DNA of 64,000 nt, from positions 1-64,000 of the forward strand of contig JACUUF010000006.1 in NCBI GenBank assembly GCA_014859465.1. The letters are read 5' to 3'. The notes under the pieces were generated by a model. It saw nothing but the letters and a program-made list of their open reading frames with translations. It was not told the origin of the DNA and did not search any database. The stretch's first letter is position 1; each line of letters starts with the position of its first letter. This DNA is from Methyloprofundus sp. Its GTDB lineage: Bacteria; Pseudomonadota; Gammaproteobacteria; Methylococcales; Methylomonadaceae. A program made the position numbers and the translations under genes. Positions 28,650-40,559 of this stretch are shown piece by piece.

Positions 28650-28678
28650 GGCATCGGCACAAATCTAAAGTTTTCTCC
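28650..28678. repeat. Partial copy of a dispersed repeat
   Basis: A 29-nt stretch starting GGCATCGGCACAAATC matches the repeat at 62617-62651 with a 6-nt gap and four mismatches. It lies in the gap between pip and cobO and appears non-coding. Confidence 0.45.
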
Positions 28679-28719
28679 AACCGAACAAATCCGCTTGCTA
28701 CTGGACAAGGATAAACACC

Positions 28720-28738
28720 TGTAGAAGCCGCTCCTACA
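28720..28738. repeat. Short REP-like palindrome before cobO 3' end
   Basis: A 19-nt near-palindrome, TGTAGAAGCCGCTCCTACA, of the type scattered through many gammaproteobacterial genomes. It lies 8 nt beyond the cobO stop and may stabilise or end that transcript. Confidence 0.55.
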
Positions 28739-28746
28739 TATCCCGC

Positions 28747-29283
28747 CTAAAATTCCACACCCTGCGCGGCTTTAATCCCCTGTTCATAGGCATGTTTAAT
28801 CTTGGTCATTTCCGTTACCGTATGCGCAGCTTCAATCACTTCGGGTGCGGCATTGCGCCCTGTCAACACTAAATGCATCCAAGGCGGCTTTTCATTGGTA
28901 ATAAAATCGGCAATTTCCTGCCCTGAAATCCAGTTATAACCGCAGCAATAATTAATTTCATCTAATAAGACAAAATCATATTCCTCCGAGCGAATCTTCT
29001 GTTGGCTGAATTGCCAAATATCACGGCTGGTTTTAATATCCTGCTCAGGATTTTTCGTATCCCAGGTAAAGCCATCTCCCAACACATGCCATTCAATATT
29101 GTCAAAACGCTCCGCGGCTTTCTGCTCGCCGGTTTGCCATTTTCCTTTAATATATTGAATAACACACACCTTCATCCCCCAACCCGCAGCACGAAATACC
29201 ATACCAAAAGCACTCGATGACTTACCTTTGCCTTCACCGGTATTGACTAACACAATGCCCTGACGGCGATCTCTTTCTTTCAT
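28747..29283 (-). CDS. cobO: Cob(I)yrinic acid a,c-diamide adenosyltransferase
   Basis: CobA/CobO/BtuR-type ATP:corrinoid adenosyltransferase. The 178-residue protein begins with a P-loop-like VNTGEGKGKSSSAFGMVFRAAGWG, then VIQYIKGKWQTGE, and DFVLLDEINYCCGY. It is shorter than E. coli BtuR (196 aa) at the N-terminus. It directly abuts cbiA (stop and start adjacent), so both act in late adenosylcobalamin synthesis. Confidence 0.94.
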   Translation of the reverse strand: MKERDRRQGIVLVNTGEGKGKSSSAFGMVFRAAGWGMKVCVIQYIKGKWQTGEQKAAERFDNIEWHVLGDGFTWDTKNPEQDIKTSRDIWQFSQQKIRSEEYDFVLLDEINYCCGYNWISGQEIADFITNEKPPWMHLVLTGRNAAPEVIEAAHTVTEMTKIKHAYEQGIKAAQGVEF

Positions 29284-30558
29284 TTAATTCTCACTCAACC
29301 ATTGACATATCACTTCCGGCGCACTGGCAAAATACCAATGCACATAAGAAGCACGAACTTGTTTATAACGCACGCCCTGATCCCCGCGATCCGTTTGCAA
29401 ATAGGGCGCTAATTTTTGCTCAGACTCACGCACGGAATGATGGAACTCATGCCCTTTAATGCCTGACGCATCTTCCCGATAGCCTAAAGAAGCCAGCTTG
29501 GTTTGCATTTTCGAGCGAAAAGGTAAAATATTCGCCATCGCCCAAGACTTGCCATCAAGATCAATTAATGCTTCACCCAACAACATTGCGCCACCGCATT
29601 CCGCTAATACCGGCTTGCCAGCATCAATAAAGACACGCAAGGAAGCCCACGTATTTGAGCGAGATAAAGCGTCTGCAAACAACTCAGGATAACCACCCGG
29701 CAACCATAGTGTATCAGCCGATTCAGGAATCGCATCACCCGCGACCGGCGAGAAAAATAACAGCGCTGCGCCCTGCGCCTGTAAAAATTCCAGATTAGCC
29801 GGATAAATAAAACAACATGCCGCATCTTGCGCGATAGCGATTTTTTTACCCTTTAATAATTGCCCCGGCTTCTGTTCAGCGAAATGACGATTAACGTCAG
29901 CAAATAAAGCTAATAAGCTCTCTACTTCAACATGAAAAAAAGGCAAAAAATCTGGTAAAACAGCTTCACAAGGTCGCACCAAGCCCAAATGGCGCTCGGG
30001 CAATACCGGCGCATCTTTTGCCATCCAAGCAATTAAAGGCGGCTGTTGCTGCTCCTGCAAAACGGCTTTTAATAAACTTGCATGATGTGCGCTACCCACC
30101 CGATTAGCGATAATGCCCACAATAGTAACGCCCATTTTTTCCGCATACGCGCAAAAACCACTCACCAAGGGCACCATCGAGCCGCTCATACCTTTAGCAT
30201 CAACGACCAAGACAACCGGTACTTGCAAGGCTTGTGCCAAGGCCGCGCTAGAGCCACTGGCACCGACACCTGAGCGCCCATCAAATAAACCCATTGCCCC
30301 TTCAATAACCGCCACATCCGCAATCGCCGCTTGCTTGGCTAATAACTGCCGACTATTCGCCGCACCTATCATGCGCGTATCCAGATTATAAGAACACTTG
30401 CCAGTAATCGCCTGATGCCATAAAGGATCCAAAAAGTCAGGCCCCGCTTTAAAAGACACAATACGATGCTGCTGTGCTGTTAAATATTGCAACACAGCCA
30501 ACATTATTGTGGTCTTGCCGCAACCTGATTGCGTACCTGCTAAAAGAGCTGCTTTCAT
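29284..30558 (-). CDS. cbiA: Cobyrinate a,c-diamide synthase
   Basis: Glutamine-dependent amidation of cobyrinic acid side chains a and c. The 424-residue protein has an N-terminal P-loop (GTQSGCGKTTIMLAVL), the VIEGAMGLFDG motif, and a C-terminal class I amidotransferase domain with WLPGGYPELFA and catalytic Cys in LAECGGAMLLGEAL. Length is a little short of some CbiA proteins but complete. I see no cobalamin riboswitch in the 129 nt upstream. Confidence 0.94.
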   Translation of the reverse strand: MKAALLAGTQSGCGKTTIMLAVLQYLTAQQHRIVSFKAGPDFLDPLWHQAITGKCSYNLDTRMIGAANSRQLLAKQAAIADVAVIEGAMGLFDGRSGVGASGSSAALAQALQVPVVLVVDAKGMSGSMVPLVSGFCAYAEKMGVTIVGIIANRVGSAHHASLLKAVLQEQQQPPLIAWMAKDAPVLPERHLGLVRPCEAVLPDFLPFFHVEVESLLALFADVNRHFAEQKPGQLLKGKKIAIAQDAACCFIYPANLEFLQAQGAALLFFSPVAGDAIPESADTLWLPGGYPELFADALSRSNTWASLRVFIDAGKPVLAECGGAMLLGEALIDLDGKSWAMANILPFRSKMQTKLASLGYREDASGIKGHEFHHSVRESEQKLAPYLQTDRGDQGVRYKQVRASYVHWYFASAPEVICQWLSEN

Positions 30559-30687
30559 GTTCCCCTACACACCCAATAAACAGACTATGATAACGTCAAT
30601 TGCCAAGTGACTCAAAGCGCCTGTTTATAGCGACTGTACATATTGATACAATGCCTCTCTTTCCGCCACTACCAAGCCTCTTAAGAA

Positions 30688-32976
30688 ATGGACCTTATCA
30701 AAAAAATTGCCGACCAATTAGCCGTTACCCAGCATCAAGTTAAAGCCACAGTAACCCTGTTAGATGAAGGTGCGAGCGTACCGTTTATCGCGCGTTATCG
30801 TAAAGAAGTCACCGGCGGACTAGATGATATTCAGCTACGCTTCTTAGCTGAGCGCTTAATTTATTTACGCGAACTGAATACGCGGCGCGACACCATTTTG
30901 GAAAGCATCGCCTCCCAAGACAAACTCACACCTGCTTTAGAGCGGGCAATTAAAGAAGCGGACAGCAAAACCCGCCTGGAAGATTTATATTTACCCTACA
31001 AACCCAAGCGACGCACCAAAGCACAAATCGCGCGTGAAGCAGGTCTGGAGCCGTTAGCGGATGCGATTTTAGACGACAGAAACACCAACCCAGAACAGCT
31101 TGCCGCCGGTTATATTAATACCGATCATGCCATTAATGATGCCAGTGCCGCTTTAGAGGGTGCGCGCCAGATTATTATGGAACGTATTGCAGAAGATGCC
31201 GAACTGATCAGCACGCTCCGTGAGCGCATTTGGCAAAAAGGAATGATTCATGCCACCGTCGCCAAAGATAAAGAAACCGAAGCCGCTAAATTCAAAGATT
31301 ATTTTGATTATCAAGAAGCTATCAATAAAATCCCCTCGCATCGCGCTTTAGCTTTATTTCGCGGTCGTAACGAGAATTTATTAAATGTTAATTTACTGCC
31401 CGGTAATGATGAAAAAGCCGCTCATCAACTGTGCGCACAAATTGTCGCACGGCATATTCAGGTGACCGACACCCACAAAGCTGCGGATGCCTGGCTAGCG
31501 GAAACCGCGCGCTTTGCCTGGAAAGTTAAATTATTCACGCGCATTGATTTAGACTTAAAACAACAATTGCGTGAAGCCGCAGAACTAGAAGCGATCAAAG
31601 TCTTCGCCAATAACCTAAAAGATTTATTACTCGCCGCCCCTGCTGGCGCTAAAACCACTTTAGGTTTAGATCCCGGCATTCGTACCGGCGTAAAAGTAGC
31701 CGTAGTGGATACCACAGGGAAATTAGTCGCCACCGAAACTATTTATCCACACCCGCCGAGAAATCAATGGGATGCCTCTATCGCAACGATTGCCAAATTG
31801 ATCAAACAATATCAAGTTGAGTTAGTCAGCATCGGTAATGGCACAGGTTCACGCGAAACCGACCAACTGCTTACCGATCTTATGCAGCAACACAAAGATT
31901 TAAAATTCAGCAAAATAACCGTTTCTGAAGCCGGTGCCTCGGTGTATTCTGCCTCAGAACTTGCCTCGCAAGAATTCCCCGATATAGATGTATCGCTGCG
32001 CGGTGCTGTTTCTATCGCGCGCCGTTTACAAGATCCCTTGGCAGAGCTGGTTAAAATCGAACCCAAAGCCATCGGTGTCGGCCAATATCAGCACGATGTT
32101 AACCAAATTCAGTTAGCGCGTGGACTTGATGCCGTCGTCGAAGATTGTGTCAATGCCGTCGGCGTGGATGTTAATACCGCTTCTGCCGCCCTACTCAAAC
32201 AAGTCTCTGGCTTATCTAATACCATCAGCCACAATATTGTTGCCTTTAGAAATGAGCAAGGCGCATTTAAAAATCGCAAACAACTAAAAAAAGTACCGCG
32301 TTTAGGCGATAAAGCCTATGAACAAGCGGCTGGCTTTTTACGCATTATGAACGGCGACAACCCGCTAGATGCCTCCGCTGTTCATCCCGAAGCCTATCCA
32401 GTGATTGAAGATATTGTTAACAAAACCGGCACACCGATCAATGAGCTGGTCGGCAAAAGTAGTTTCTTACGCAGTTTAAACCCCGCTGATTACACGAATG
32501 AACATTTTGGTTTACCCACCGTCAGCGATATTCTACAAGAACTGGAAAAACCCGGTCGCGATCCCCGCCCAGAATTTAAAAGTGTTACTTTTAAAGCCGG
32601 TATCGAAAAAATCACCGACTTAAAAGAAGGCATGACCTTAGAAGGCGTTGTAACCAATGTGGCTAATTTTGGCGCCTTTGTTGATATAGGCGTGCATCAG
32701 GATGGTTTGGTACATATCTCGCATTTAGCCGACGTCTTTGTTAAAGACCCACGCGAAGTGGTCAAAACCGGAGACATGGTTAAGGTGAAGGTCATTGAAG
32801 TTGATGTCGCCCGTAAACGCATTGCTTTATCAATGAAAAAGGATGCGCCTGCTGGTGAGCAGGCCAATACAAAAACCGATAATGCCCCATCAAGAGCAGC
32901 GCATAAACCCAAACCTCCCGTGCAAAAAACACAAGGCTCTATGGCCGATGCCTTTGCTCAGGCATTGAAGAAATAG
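30688..32976 (+). CDS. tex: RNA-binding transcription accessory protein Tex
   Basis: 762-residue cytoplasmic protein of the Tex/YhgF family. Order: helical N-terminal region ([19 protein letters not shown]), a YqgF-like RNase H fold ([18 protein letters not shown]), helix-hairpin-helix motifs ([28 protein letters not shown]), and an S1 RNA-binding domain ([31 protein letters not shown]). A short low-complexity tail follows. Nothing unusual. Confidence 0.96.
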   Translation: MDLIKKIADQLAVTQHQVKATVTLLDEGASVPFIARYRKEVTGGLDDIQLRFLAERLIYLRELNTRRDTILESIASQDKLTPALERAIKEADSKTRLEDLYLPYKPKRRTKAQIAREAGLEPLADAILDDRNTNPEQLAAGYINTDHAINDASAALEGARQIIMERIAEDAELISTLRERIWQKGMIHATVAKDKETEAAKFKDYFDYQEAINKIPSHRALALFRGRNENLLNVNLLPGNDEKAAHQLCAQIVARHIQVTDTHKAADAWLAETARFAWKVKLFTRIDLDLKQQLREAAELEAIKVFANNLKDLLLAAPAGAKTTLGLDPGIRTGVKVAVVDTTGKLVATETIYPHPPRNQWDASIATIAKLIKQYQVELVSIGNGTGSRETDQLLTDLMQQHKDLKFSKITVSEAGASVYSASELASQEFPDIDVSLRGAVSIARRLQDPLAELVKIEPKAIGVGQYQHDVNQIQLARGLDAVVEDCVNAVGVDVNTASAALLKQVSGLSNTISHNIVAFRNEQGAFKNRKQLKKVPRLGDKAYEQAAGFLRIMNGDNPLDASAVHPEAYPVIEDIVNKTGTPINELVGKSSFLRSLNPADYTNEHFGLPTVSDILQELEKPGRDPRPEFKSVTFKAGIEKITDLKEGMTLEGVVTNVANFGAFVDIGVHQDGLVHISHLADVFVKDPREVVKTGDMVKVKVIEVDVARKRIALSMKKDAPAGEQANTKTDNAPSRAAHKPKPPVQKTQGSMADAFAQALKK

Positions 32977-32999
32977 CTCATAAGGCGGGTACCTAGGTT

Positions 33000-33036
33000 G
33001 GATTAGCTTATCTAGCGAAGCGCAGATAACATCATC
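33000..33036. repeat. REP-like palindrome after tex
   Basis: TTATCT at 33008-33013 and AGATAA at 33024-33029 flank AGCGAAGCGC, and GGAT/ATCC ends give partial outer pairing. It sits between the convergent tex and SIMPL genes. Resembles extragenic palindromes with a GCGAAGC core. Confidence 0.4.
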
Positions 33037-33097
33037 CGAGCTTTCAGCCACTTTGATCTTGAGCACTTCCCCGCCGACTTCAACAATAGCAGTCAAT

Positions 33098-33814
33098 TCA
33101 ATCCGACAAATAATATTCAACTGTCGAAACTACTCGAACCTGTTTGATATGTGGGTTGTTTTGATCTCGGGCACTGATACTAAATTGCCCTTGCGCTGCT
33201 TTTTTAATTTTACCTAATTTGCTTTGTGAATCTGCTGCAAACTTTTGCGCGACTTCTCTGGCTTGTTTGGTTGCCTCTTCAATCATCTCAGGCTTAACCT
33301 CATTAAGTCGGGTAAAAATATATTCCGTTTGCGACGGGTAATTATTGCCCGTAAAAGCGATGCCACTTTTGCCCAGTTCAGACAATGCATTCATTATCTC
33401 GCGCACGCCTTTGATGTTGTCTGAGTAAACCGTGACCGTTTGCATGGCTGCATAACGAAATTCTGCTTTTGCCTCGCCATATTGCTGCGCTGATTTATCG
33501 GTAATCACCGGCGAAGAAAAGGAGATTTCCTTTTCGTTAATGCCTTTTGTCTGTAAAAATTGCTTTATTTTTAAGCTACTGGCATCAACTGAGTTATAAA
33601 GCTGAGTCAGATCATTACTGCTTTGGGTAAATTGAATCGGCCAAATAATAATATCTGCCGGATATTCTCGCTCAGATAAGCCTTTTGCGGTAACGGTACG
33701 TTCATATTCTTTAACTGCGATAGCGGCGTTAGCTAATAAATAGCCTAAGGTCGATAAACCTAAAAATATAAAAAAACCGAGTATGAAGGTATTAACTTTG
33801 TTATGTTCTTGCAT
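33098..33814 (-). CDS. SIMPL (DUF541) domain protein
   Basis: 238-residue protein with an N-terminal membrane anchor (residues 8-32) and a periplasmic SIMPL domain: RTVTAKGLSEREYPADIIIWPIQF, then the alternating pattern ending QVRVVSTVEYYLSD. These proteins are usually periplasmic and of uncertain role, with links to oxidative stress in some bacteria. A four-copy heptamer repeat lies just upstream of the start. The stop is overlapped by a short coding-like frame in another phase. Confidence 0.85.
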   Translation of the reverse strand: MQEHNKVNTFILGFFIFLGLSTLGYLLANAAIAVKEYERTVTAKGLSEREYPADIIIWPIQFTQSSNDLTQLYNSVDASSLKIKQFLQTKGINEKEISFSSPVITDKSAQQYGEAKAEFRYAAMQTVTVYSDNIKGVREIMNALSELGKSGIAFTGNNYPSQTEYIFTRLNEVKPEMIEEATKQAREVAQKFAADSQSKLGKIKKAAQGQFSISARDQNNPHIKQVRVVSTVEYYLSD

Positions 33815-33843
33815 TTAAGCGCTCCTTTGACTATTACTCATCA

Positions 33844-33871
33844 TTGAGTGTTGAGTGTTGAGTGTTGAGTG
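33844..33871. repeat. Tandem heptamer (TTGAGTG) x4 upstream of SIMPL gene
   Basis: Four exact head-to-tail copies of TTGAGTG fill 33844-33871, 30-57 nt before the SIMPL start codon. This is the distance at which the minus-strand promoter would lie. Short tandem repeats of this kind can change copy number and alter promoter spacing. Variation is inferred, not seen. Confidence 0.85.
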
Positions 33872-33955
33872 ACTGATATTACACCCATTTTACAAGCATG
33901 GAGAACAAGCAATGTTAAATCTTCATACGCTCACAAAAGCATAGGATGATGGCCA

Positions 33956-34429
33956 TTAGGCTTTAGCTTTTCTCCGCTTCGCTCGAAAAAATTCACGTAA
34001 TAAATCAGCACAGGTTTCTGCTAATACTTCGCCTTGCCAATCAATCTGATGATTTAAAAAATCGGCGTTAGCTAATGCTAAAGCACTACAGATCGCGCCG
34101 CGTTTTTCATCGAGCGCGCCAAACACCACACGCTTAACTCGCGCATGGGCGATGGCGCCCATGCACATCACGCAAGGCTCTAGCGTTACGTATAAGGTGC
34201 TATTGACTAAACGGTAGTTTTCTAAGCGCCTGCCAGCGAGTCGTAGCGCGACCATTTCTGCATGTGCCGATGGGTCATGCGTGGTAATGGGGACATTCCA
34301 GCCCTCGGCAATGCATTGCCCATCCAAGACCACGAGCGCACCCACCGGTACTTCGCCCTGCTCTTGCGCGCGCTGCGCCAGCCTAATGGCATGGCGCATC
34401 CATGCTTCATCTTCTGGGCTTATTCCCAT
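33956..34429 (-). CDS. tadA: tRNA-specific adenosine deaminase TadA
   Basis: Converts A34 to inosine in tRNA-Arg(ACG). The 157-residue deaminase has the zinc/proton-shuttle motif HAEMVAL and the second zinc motif [20 protein letters not shown]. The start overlaps the end of guaA by 10 nt, so translation is coupled. Confidence 0.95.
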   Translation of the reverse strand: MGISPEDEAWMRHAIRLAQRAQEQGEVPVGALVVLDGQCIAEGWNVPITTHDPSAHAEMVALRLAGRRLENYRLVNSTLYVTLEPCVMCMGAIAHARVKRVVFGALDEKRGAICSALALANADFLNHQIDWQGEVLAETCADLLREFFRAKRRKAKA

Positions 34430-36015
34430 TCAATCGTTGCCGGTGGCTTTCCTGAAATATCGTAAGTCACACGGGAAATACCATCGACTTCATTGATAAT
34501 GCGATTGGAAATTAAGCCTAAAAAGTCATAGGGTAAATGCGCCCAACGTGCGGTCATAAAATCAATGGTTTCTACCGCGCGAATCGCAATCACATAATCA
34601 TAACGTCGGCCATCGCCCATCACGCCCACTGATTTAATCGGCAAAAATACGGCAAAGGCTTGGCTAACGGTATGATACAAATCGTGCCTATATAATTCTT
34701 CAATGAAAATAGCATCGGCTTTACGCAATAAATCCGCATATTCTTTTTTCACTTCACCCAAAATACGTACGCCTAAACCGGGGCCTGGAAAGGGGTGACG
34801 ATGAATCATATTAGCAGGCAAACCTAATTCTAAGCCTAGTTTACGCACTTCATCTTTAAACAATTCACGTAGAGGCTCGAGTAACTTCAGCTTCATATTT
34901 TCAGGTAAACCACCGACATTATGGTGCGATTTAATCAAGTGCGCTTTACCGTTTGCCGCACCTGCAGATTCAATGACATCGGGATAAATCGTGCCTTGCG
35001 CCAGCCATTTTGCATCGGTTAATTTAGCGGCTTGTTCATCGAAAATTTCAATAAATAAGTTGCCGATGATTTTGCGTTTTTGCTCGGGGTCACTTTTACC
35101 GGCTAAAGCGGCTAAATAACGCTGTTCTGCATCAACACGAATGACATTAACGCCCATGTTTTCTGCAAACATAGCCATTACTTGATCACCTTCGTGTAAG
35201 CGCAATAATCCAGTATCAACAAACACACAAGTTAACTGCGCACCTATCGCTTTATGCAATAAAGCGGCGACAACCGAGGAATCAACACCGCCTGATAAGC
35301 CCAAAATGACCTGATCTGTACCGACCTTTTCTTTAATAAGTTGAATATTTTCATCAATAATATGCGTAGAATCCCATAAGGCATCACAGTCACAAATATC
35401 TAAGACAAAACGACTTAACATGCGGCCACCTTGTTTGGTGTGGGTCACTTCGGGGTGAAACTGCACACCATAAAAATCTTTTGCTTCGTTAGCAATCCCA
35501 GCAATCGGCGCACCATCCGAACTGGCAATCAGCTTAAAGCCCTCTGGTAATTCGACCACACGATCGCCATGACTCATCCACACATCTAATAAGCCAAAAC
35601 CTTCGGGCGTAACATCGTCTTCTATATCTTTTAATAATTTAGAATGGCCACGCGCGCGGACTTGGGCATAGCCGAATTCTCGGTGATCTGAGGATTCAAC
35701 TTTGCCATTAAGTTGCTCAGTCATAGTTTGCATACCATAACAAATCCCTAATACAGGTACGCCAGCAGTAAAAACAGCCTGCGGAGCTCGCGGAGTGTTG
35801 CCTAAAGTCACTGACTCAGGACCACCGGATAAAATAATCCCTTTTGCGCCAAACTGTAAAACCTCTTCGTCGGTGCAATCACAAGAATAAATTTCACAAT
35901 AAACACCAATTTCACGAATACGACGCGCAATAAGCTGCGTGTACTGTGAGCCAAAATCTAAAATCAGGATTTTGTGGGCATGGATATCTGTAGTTGAATG
36001 TTGATTCACGGTCAA
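34420..36015 (-). CDS. guaA: GMP synthase (glutamine-hydrolysing)
   Basis: Converts XMP to GMP. The 531-residue protein joins a class I glutamine amidotransferase ([18 protein letters not shown], catalytic Cys in LGICYGMQ, His in QFHPEVTHT) to an ATP-pyrophosphatase domain ([20 protein letters not shown]) and the C-terminal dimerisation domain. It lies 86 nt downstream of guaB on the same strand, the usual guaBA arrangement. Confidence 0.97.
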   Translation of the reverse strand: MTVNQHSTTDIHAHKILILDFGSQYTQLIARRIREIGVYCEIYSCDCTDEEVLQFGAKGIILSGGPESVTLGNTPRAPQAVFTAGVPVLGICYGMQTMTEQLNGKVESSDHREFGYAQVRARGHSKLLKDIEDDVTPEGFGLLDVWMSHGDRVVELPEGFKLIASSDGAPIAGIANEAKDFYGVQFHPEVTHTKQGGRMLSRFVLDICDCDALWDSTHIIDENIQLIKEKVGTDQVILGLSGGVDSSVVAALLHKAIGAQLTCVFVDTGLLRLHEGDQVMAMFAENMGVNVIRVDAEQRYLAALAGKSDPEQKRKIIGNLFIEIFDEQAAKLTDAKWLAQGTIYPDVIESAGAANGKAHLIKSHHNVGGLPENMKLKLLEPLRELFKDEVRKLGLELGLPANMIHRHPFPGPGLGVRILGEVKKEYADLLRKADAIFIEELYRHDLYHTVSQAFAVFLPIKSVGVMGDGRRYDYVIAIRAVETIDFMTARWAHLPYDFLGLISNRIINEVDGISRVTYDISGKPPATIEWE

Positions 36016-36101
36016 TCTCTTTAATGTTGAATACGACTAGGTTGTATAAACAAATCGAGGCTCACTAGGAGCCTCGATTGGTAACAATTATGCGCTAAAA
36101 A

Positions 36102-37577
<1,476 letters not shown>

Positions 37578-37601
37578 TCAAGAAATAAAAATTAACCGAT
37601 G

Positions 37602-37629
37602 ATTATACTATAAGTCAGCAACTTGTTAA
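37602..37629 (-). promoter_or_regulatory. Sigma-70 promoter of guaB-guaA
   Basis: Minus strand: -35 TTAACA (37624-37629), 16-bp spacer, -10 TATAAT (37602-37607). The predicted start is about 30 nt before the guaB ATG. Confidence 0.7.
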
Positions 37630-37666
37630 TAGTTGTTTATTAGCATGACTTGCCGACTGACCAAAA

Positions 37667-37837
37667 CTAGACAATCAACTCATAAAAACTTTTCGGCGCA
37701 CCACAGATGGGACAGGCCCAATCCTCTGGAATATCAGCCCATAATGTGCCTGGTGCAAGGCCGCTATCTGGATCACCCTTCGCTTCATCGTAGACATGCT
37801 CACACTCCAAACAACGATACTTTTTAAATTCTGCCAT
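37667..37837 (-). CDS. Rubredoxin
   Basis: 56-residue one-electron carrier with a single iron held by four cysteines in two CxxC pairs: [17 protein letters not shown] and [14 protein letters not shown]. The start at 37837 is preceded by GGGAGAGG and matches the family. The frame is open further upstream but is not homologous there. It lies 13 nt downstream of the permease gene, same strand. The electron partner is not in the window. Confidence 0.93.
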   Translation of the reverse strand: MAEFKKYRCLECEHVYDEAKGDPDSGLAPGTLWADIPEDWACPICGAPKSFYELIV

Positions 37838-37850
37838 GCCTCTCTCCCAA

Positions 37851-38657
37851 TCAATTAATAAAAGGCCATAATAATTTTCCGGCCACAATAAACAACAAGA
37901 TAGAAAAATACTGCTTTAACTTTTTGGTTGGCAAGCTATTGGCCCATTTAGCACCAATAGGGGCAAACAACATACTACTGAGCACCACACCGACAAATGC
38001 GGGCAAATAAACATAGCCAAAACTGCCCACGGGCAAGCCGACTTTTTGCCAACCCAACAGCGCATAACTGATACTGCCTGCAAGCGCAAGAGGCAAACCA
38101 CAAGCACTGGAAACGGCGACCGCATTACGCATAGGCACATGAAACCTAGCTAAAAAAGGCACCGTAAGCGAGCCGCCCCCTATACCTAAAACAGCTGAAG
38201 CAAAACCTATCGCCAAACCAGCCATGCTTAAAACTTGGCCAGTCAGTTTTTTTGTCTGCACAGCAACCTCAACCCGTAACTGCATTGCCATCTGCATAGC
38301 GACATATAACATATACAAGGCAAAAATTAAACGTAAGTTTACCGATAAAAGATAATAAGCTGCATACGCACCGGCAACAACCCCCACAACAACACCACCG
38401 GATAACTGCCACACATAAGGCCAAATAACCGCTCCCAGGCGCTGATGCGCAAGTACTGCGGCTATCGAGGTTACAATCATCGTTGCCAATGACGTGGCAA
38501 CCGCCATTAACATAATCAACTCACCAGCAATACCTTGCTGCTCAAACAACAGCGCAAAAAAAGGCACCAAAACCAAACCGCCACCAATACCAAAAAGCCC
38601 AGCCAAAATCCCCGAAAGACCACCAAAGACCAAACAAATCAAGATAATATCTAACAT
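37851..38657 (-). CDS. TauE/SafE family membrane permease
   Basis: 268-residue protein with about eight helices in two repeats. It has the family pattern [23 protein letters not shown] at the N-terminus, repeated as [23 protein letters not shown] in the second half. The family exports or imports sulfur anions and small organic acids. The substrate is unknown here. It is co-directional with rubredoxin. Confidence 0.88.
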   Translation of the reverse strand: MLDIILICLVFGGLSGILAGLFGIGGGLVLVPFFALLFEQQGIAGELIMLMAVATSLATMIVTSIAAVLAHQRLGAVIWPYVWQLSGGVVVGVVAGAYAAYYLLSVNLRLIFALYMLYVAMQMAMQLRVEVAVQTKKLTGQVLSMAGLAIGFASAVLGIGGGSLTVPFLARFHVPMRNAVAVSSACGLPLALAGSISYALLGWQKVGLPVGSFGYVYLPAFVGVVLSSMLFAPIGAKWANSLPTKKLKQYFSILLFIVAGKLLWPFIN

Positions 38658-38720
38658 AAAAAATATTTCACCATTATATCCACCCCCTTAATAAAGCTAA
38701 AAGACCAACACATCAGCTGA

Positions 38721-38750
38721 TTGCCAAATTAGCACTGAATCCTTTATCAT
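38721..38750 (+). promoter_or_regulatory. Sigma-70 promoter of cca
   Basis: -35 TTGCCA (38721-38726), 18-bp spacer, -10 TATCAT (38745-38750). The -10 overlaps an in-frame ATG at 38749, which shows that the true start of cca must be further downstream. Confidence 0.55.
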
Positions 38751-38784
38751 GCATCTTAATATTAAAAAAGATAATAAACTGAAC

Positions 38785-40020
38785 ATGATGAAAGCCTATT
38801 TAGTTGGCGGCGCTGTACGTGACACACTTCTCAATCTACCGGTGCGCGAGCGCGATTGGGTAGTACTAGAAGAAACACCAGAAGCTATGCTGCAAAAAGG
38901 CTTTACCGAAGTAGGCAAAGACTTCCCTGTTTTTCTGCACCCACAGACAAAAGACGAATACGCACTCGCACGCACCGAAAGAAAAACCACTCATGGCTAT
39001 AAAGGCTTTGCTGTTTGCGCAACGCCAGACGTTAGCTTAGAAGAAGACTTACTGCGCCGCGATTTAACCATTAACGCCATGGCGATGTTAGATAATGGCG
39101 CAATTATCGACCCCTATGGTGGCCAGGAAGACCTGAAAAACAGAGTGTTTCGCCATATATCCCCGGCTTTTTGCGAAGACCCTGTACGCGTTTTACGTAT
39201 CGCGCGTTTTTGTGCCCGCTATCAACATCTTGGCTTTCATATTGCACCAGAAACACAGAAACTCATGCAAACTATGGTTGAGCAAGGTGAAATCGATCAT
39301 CTCGTTCCTGACCGTGTTTGGGCGGAAACAGCCAAAGCCCTAAGCGAGCAATCGCCTTCGGCTTATTTTCAAGCCTTACGTGATTGCGGTGCCTTAGCGC
39401 GGATTTTTCCAGAAATTGATGCCTTATTTGGCGTCCCGCAAACAGCTGTTTATCACCCTGAAATTGATACCGGCCTACATACACTCATGGTTTTGGATCA
39501 AGTCGTGCTATTAAGCGATAAAACTACGGTACGTTTTGCCGCCTTAACCCATGACCTTGGTAAAGCCCTAACGCCAAAAGCGAATTGGCCTAGTCATCAT
39601 GGCCATGAAACATTAGGCTTAAGTGCATTAACGGCACTCTGCTCTCGACTGCGTGTACCTAATCATTATCAAAAATTAGCACTGCAAGTCATGCAATATC
39701 ATACGCATTGCCATCGCGCCTTTGAATTAAAAGCATCAACACTGTGCACTACCCTAGCGAGCCTCAATGCATTTAAAGCCGACAATCAATTGCATGACTT
39801 TTTACTTGCCTGCGAAGCTGATGCTAAAGGCCGCTTAGGACTTGAAACGACAGCTTACCCTCAAGCTAATTATATTTTAGCTGCGCAAAAAGCAGGATCT
39901 GGGATAGACAGCTCAACTGTTTTAAATGGAAATTTACAAGGCAAAGACATTGGCATAGCCATTAATAAGCTACGCACGACTGAAATCAGTAAAATAAAAA
40001 ACCACTACATTCAAAATTAA
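38785..40020 (+). CDS. cca: CCA-adding enzyme (tRNA nucleotidyltransferase)
   Basis: Adds or repairs the 3' CCA of tRNAs. The product of about 411 residues begins MMKAYLVGGAVRDTLL, with RERDWVVLE carrying the catalytic DxD/ERD acids, RRDLTINAMA, the RxxRFCARY motif, and a C-terminal HD domain (ALTHDLGKAL) giving the phosphohydrolase activity of long gammaproteobacterial enzymes. The start at 38785 (or 38788) is chosen by homology and because the promoter covers the ATG at 38749. Confidence 0.94.
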   Translation: MMKAYLVGGAVRDTLLNLPVRERDWVVLEETPEAMLQKGFTEVGKDFPVFLHPQTKDEYALARTERKTTHGYKGFAVCATPDVSLEEDLLRRDLTINAMAMLDNGAIIDPYGGQEDLKNRVFRHISPAFCEDPVRVLRIARFCARYQHLGFHIAPETQKLMQTMVEQGEIDHLVPDRVWAETAKALSEQSPSAYFQALRDCGALARIFPEIDALFGVPQTAVYHPEIDTGLHTLMVLDQVVLLSDKTTVRFAALTHDLGKALTPKANWPSHHGHETLGLSALTALCSRLRVPNHYQKLALQVMQYHTHCHRAFELKASTLCTTLASLNAFKADNQLHDFLLACEADAKGRLGLETTAYPQANYILAAQKAGSGIDSSTVLNGNLQGKDIGIAINKLRTTEISKIKNHYIQN

Positions 40021-40036
40021 GACCACAGGATTTAAC

Positions 40037-40519
40037 ATGCCCTCTTTTGACATTGTTTCAGAACTTGATATGCACGAAGCTCAAAACGCCCTAGACCAAG
40101 CCAACAAAGAAGTCGGAGCGCGCTTTGACTTTAAAGGCTCTAATGCAGAGTTTGAGCTAAAGGACGAAACTATTTTAATGAAAGCTGCTTCGACATTCCA
40201 ATTACAGCAAATGTTGCCCATTTTATTTTCTAAAATGACCAAGCGCGGTATTGATATTAGCTGTCTAGAAACCGGAGATGTCAAAGAAGGCGTAAAAACC
40301 GCTCAACAGCCCATTTCCCTAAAAGAAGGTATCGACAAGCCTTTAGCAAAAAAAATTATTAAAGCCATTAAAGACAGCAAAATCAAAGTACAGACCGCGA
40401 TTGAAGGCGAAAAAATCAGAGTAACGGGCAAAAAAAGAGATGACCTGCAAGAGGCTATGCAGCTATTGCGCAGTCAGGATCTAGACCAACCACTACAATT
40501 TAATAATTTTAGAGACTAG
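40037..40519 (+). CDS. yajQ: YajQ family nucleotide-binding protein
   Basis: 160-residue protein of two ferredoxin-like folds, starting MPSFDIVSELDMHEAQNALDQANKE and ending QDLDQPLQFNNFRD, as in the whole family. YajQ proteins bind nucleic acid or nucleotides, and some bind cyclic di-GMP. An AGGA ribosome site precedes the ATG. Located 16 nt after cca, likely co-transcribed. Confidence 0.94.
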   Translation: MPSFDIVSELDMHEAQNALDQANKEVGARFDFKGSNAEFELKDETILMKAASTFQLQQMLPILFSKMTKRGIDISCLETGDVKEGVKTAQQPISLKEGIDKPLAKKIIKAIKDSKIKVQTAIEGEKIRVTGKKRDDLQEAMQLLRSQDLDQPLQFNNFRD

Positions 40520-40524
40520 ACTAT

Positions 40525-40559
40525 TGATCACCTCTACTTAATCCAAGTAGAGGTGATCA
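40525..40559. terminator. Perfect 15-bp hairpin between yajQ and CPBP gene
   Basis: TGATCACCTCTACTT (40525-40539), loop AATCC, AAGTAGAGGTGATCA (40545-40559). A perfect stem between convergent genes, ending exactly before the CPBP stop. No T-run follows on either strand, so it may act as a bidirectional transcript end or 3' stabiliser. Confidence 0.65.

Noticed and set aside
30559-30687. Cobalamin riboswitch upstream of cbiA-cobO
   Set aside because: No B12-box-like sequence or long structured leader is visible in the short divergent gap.
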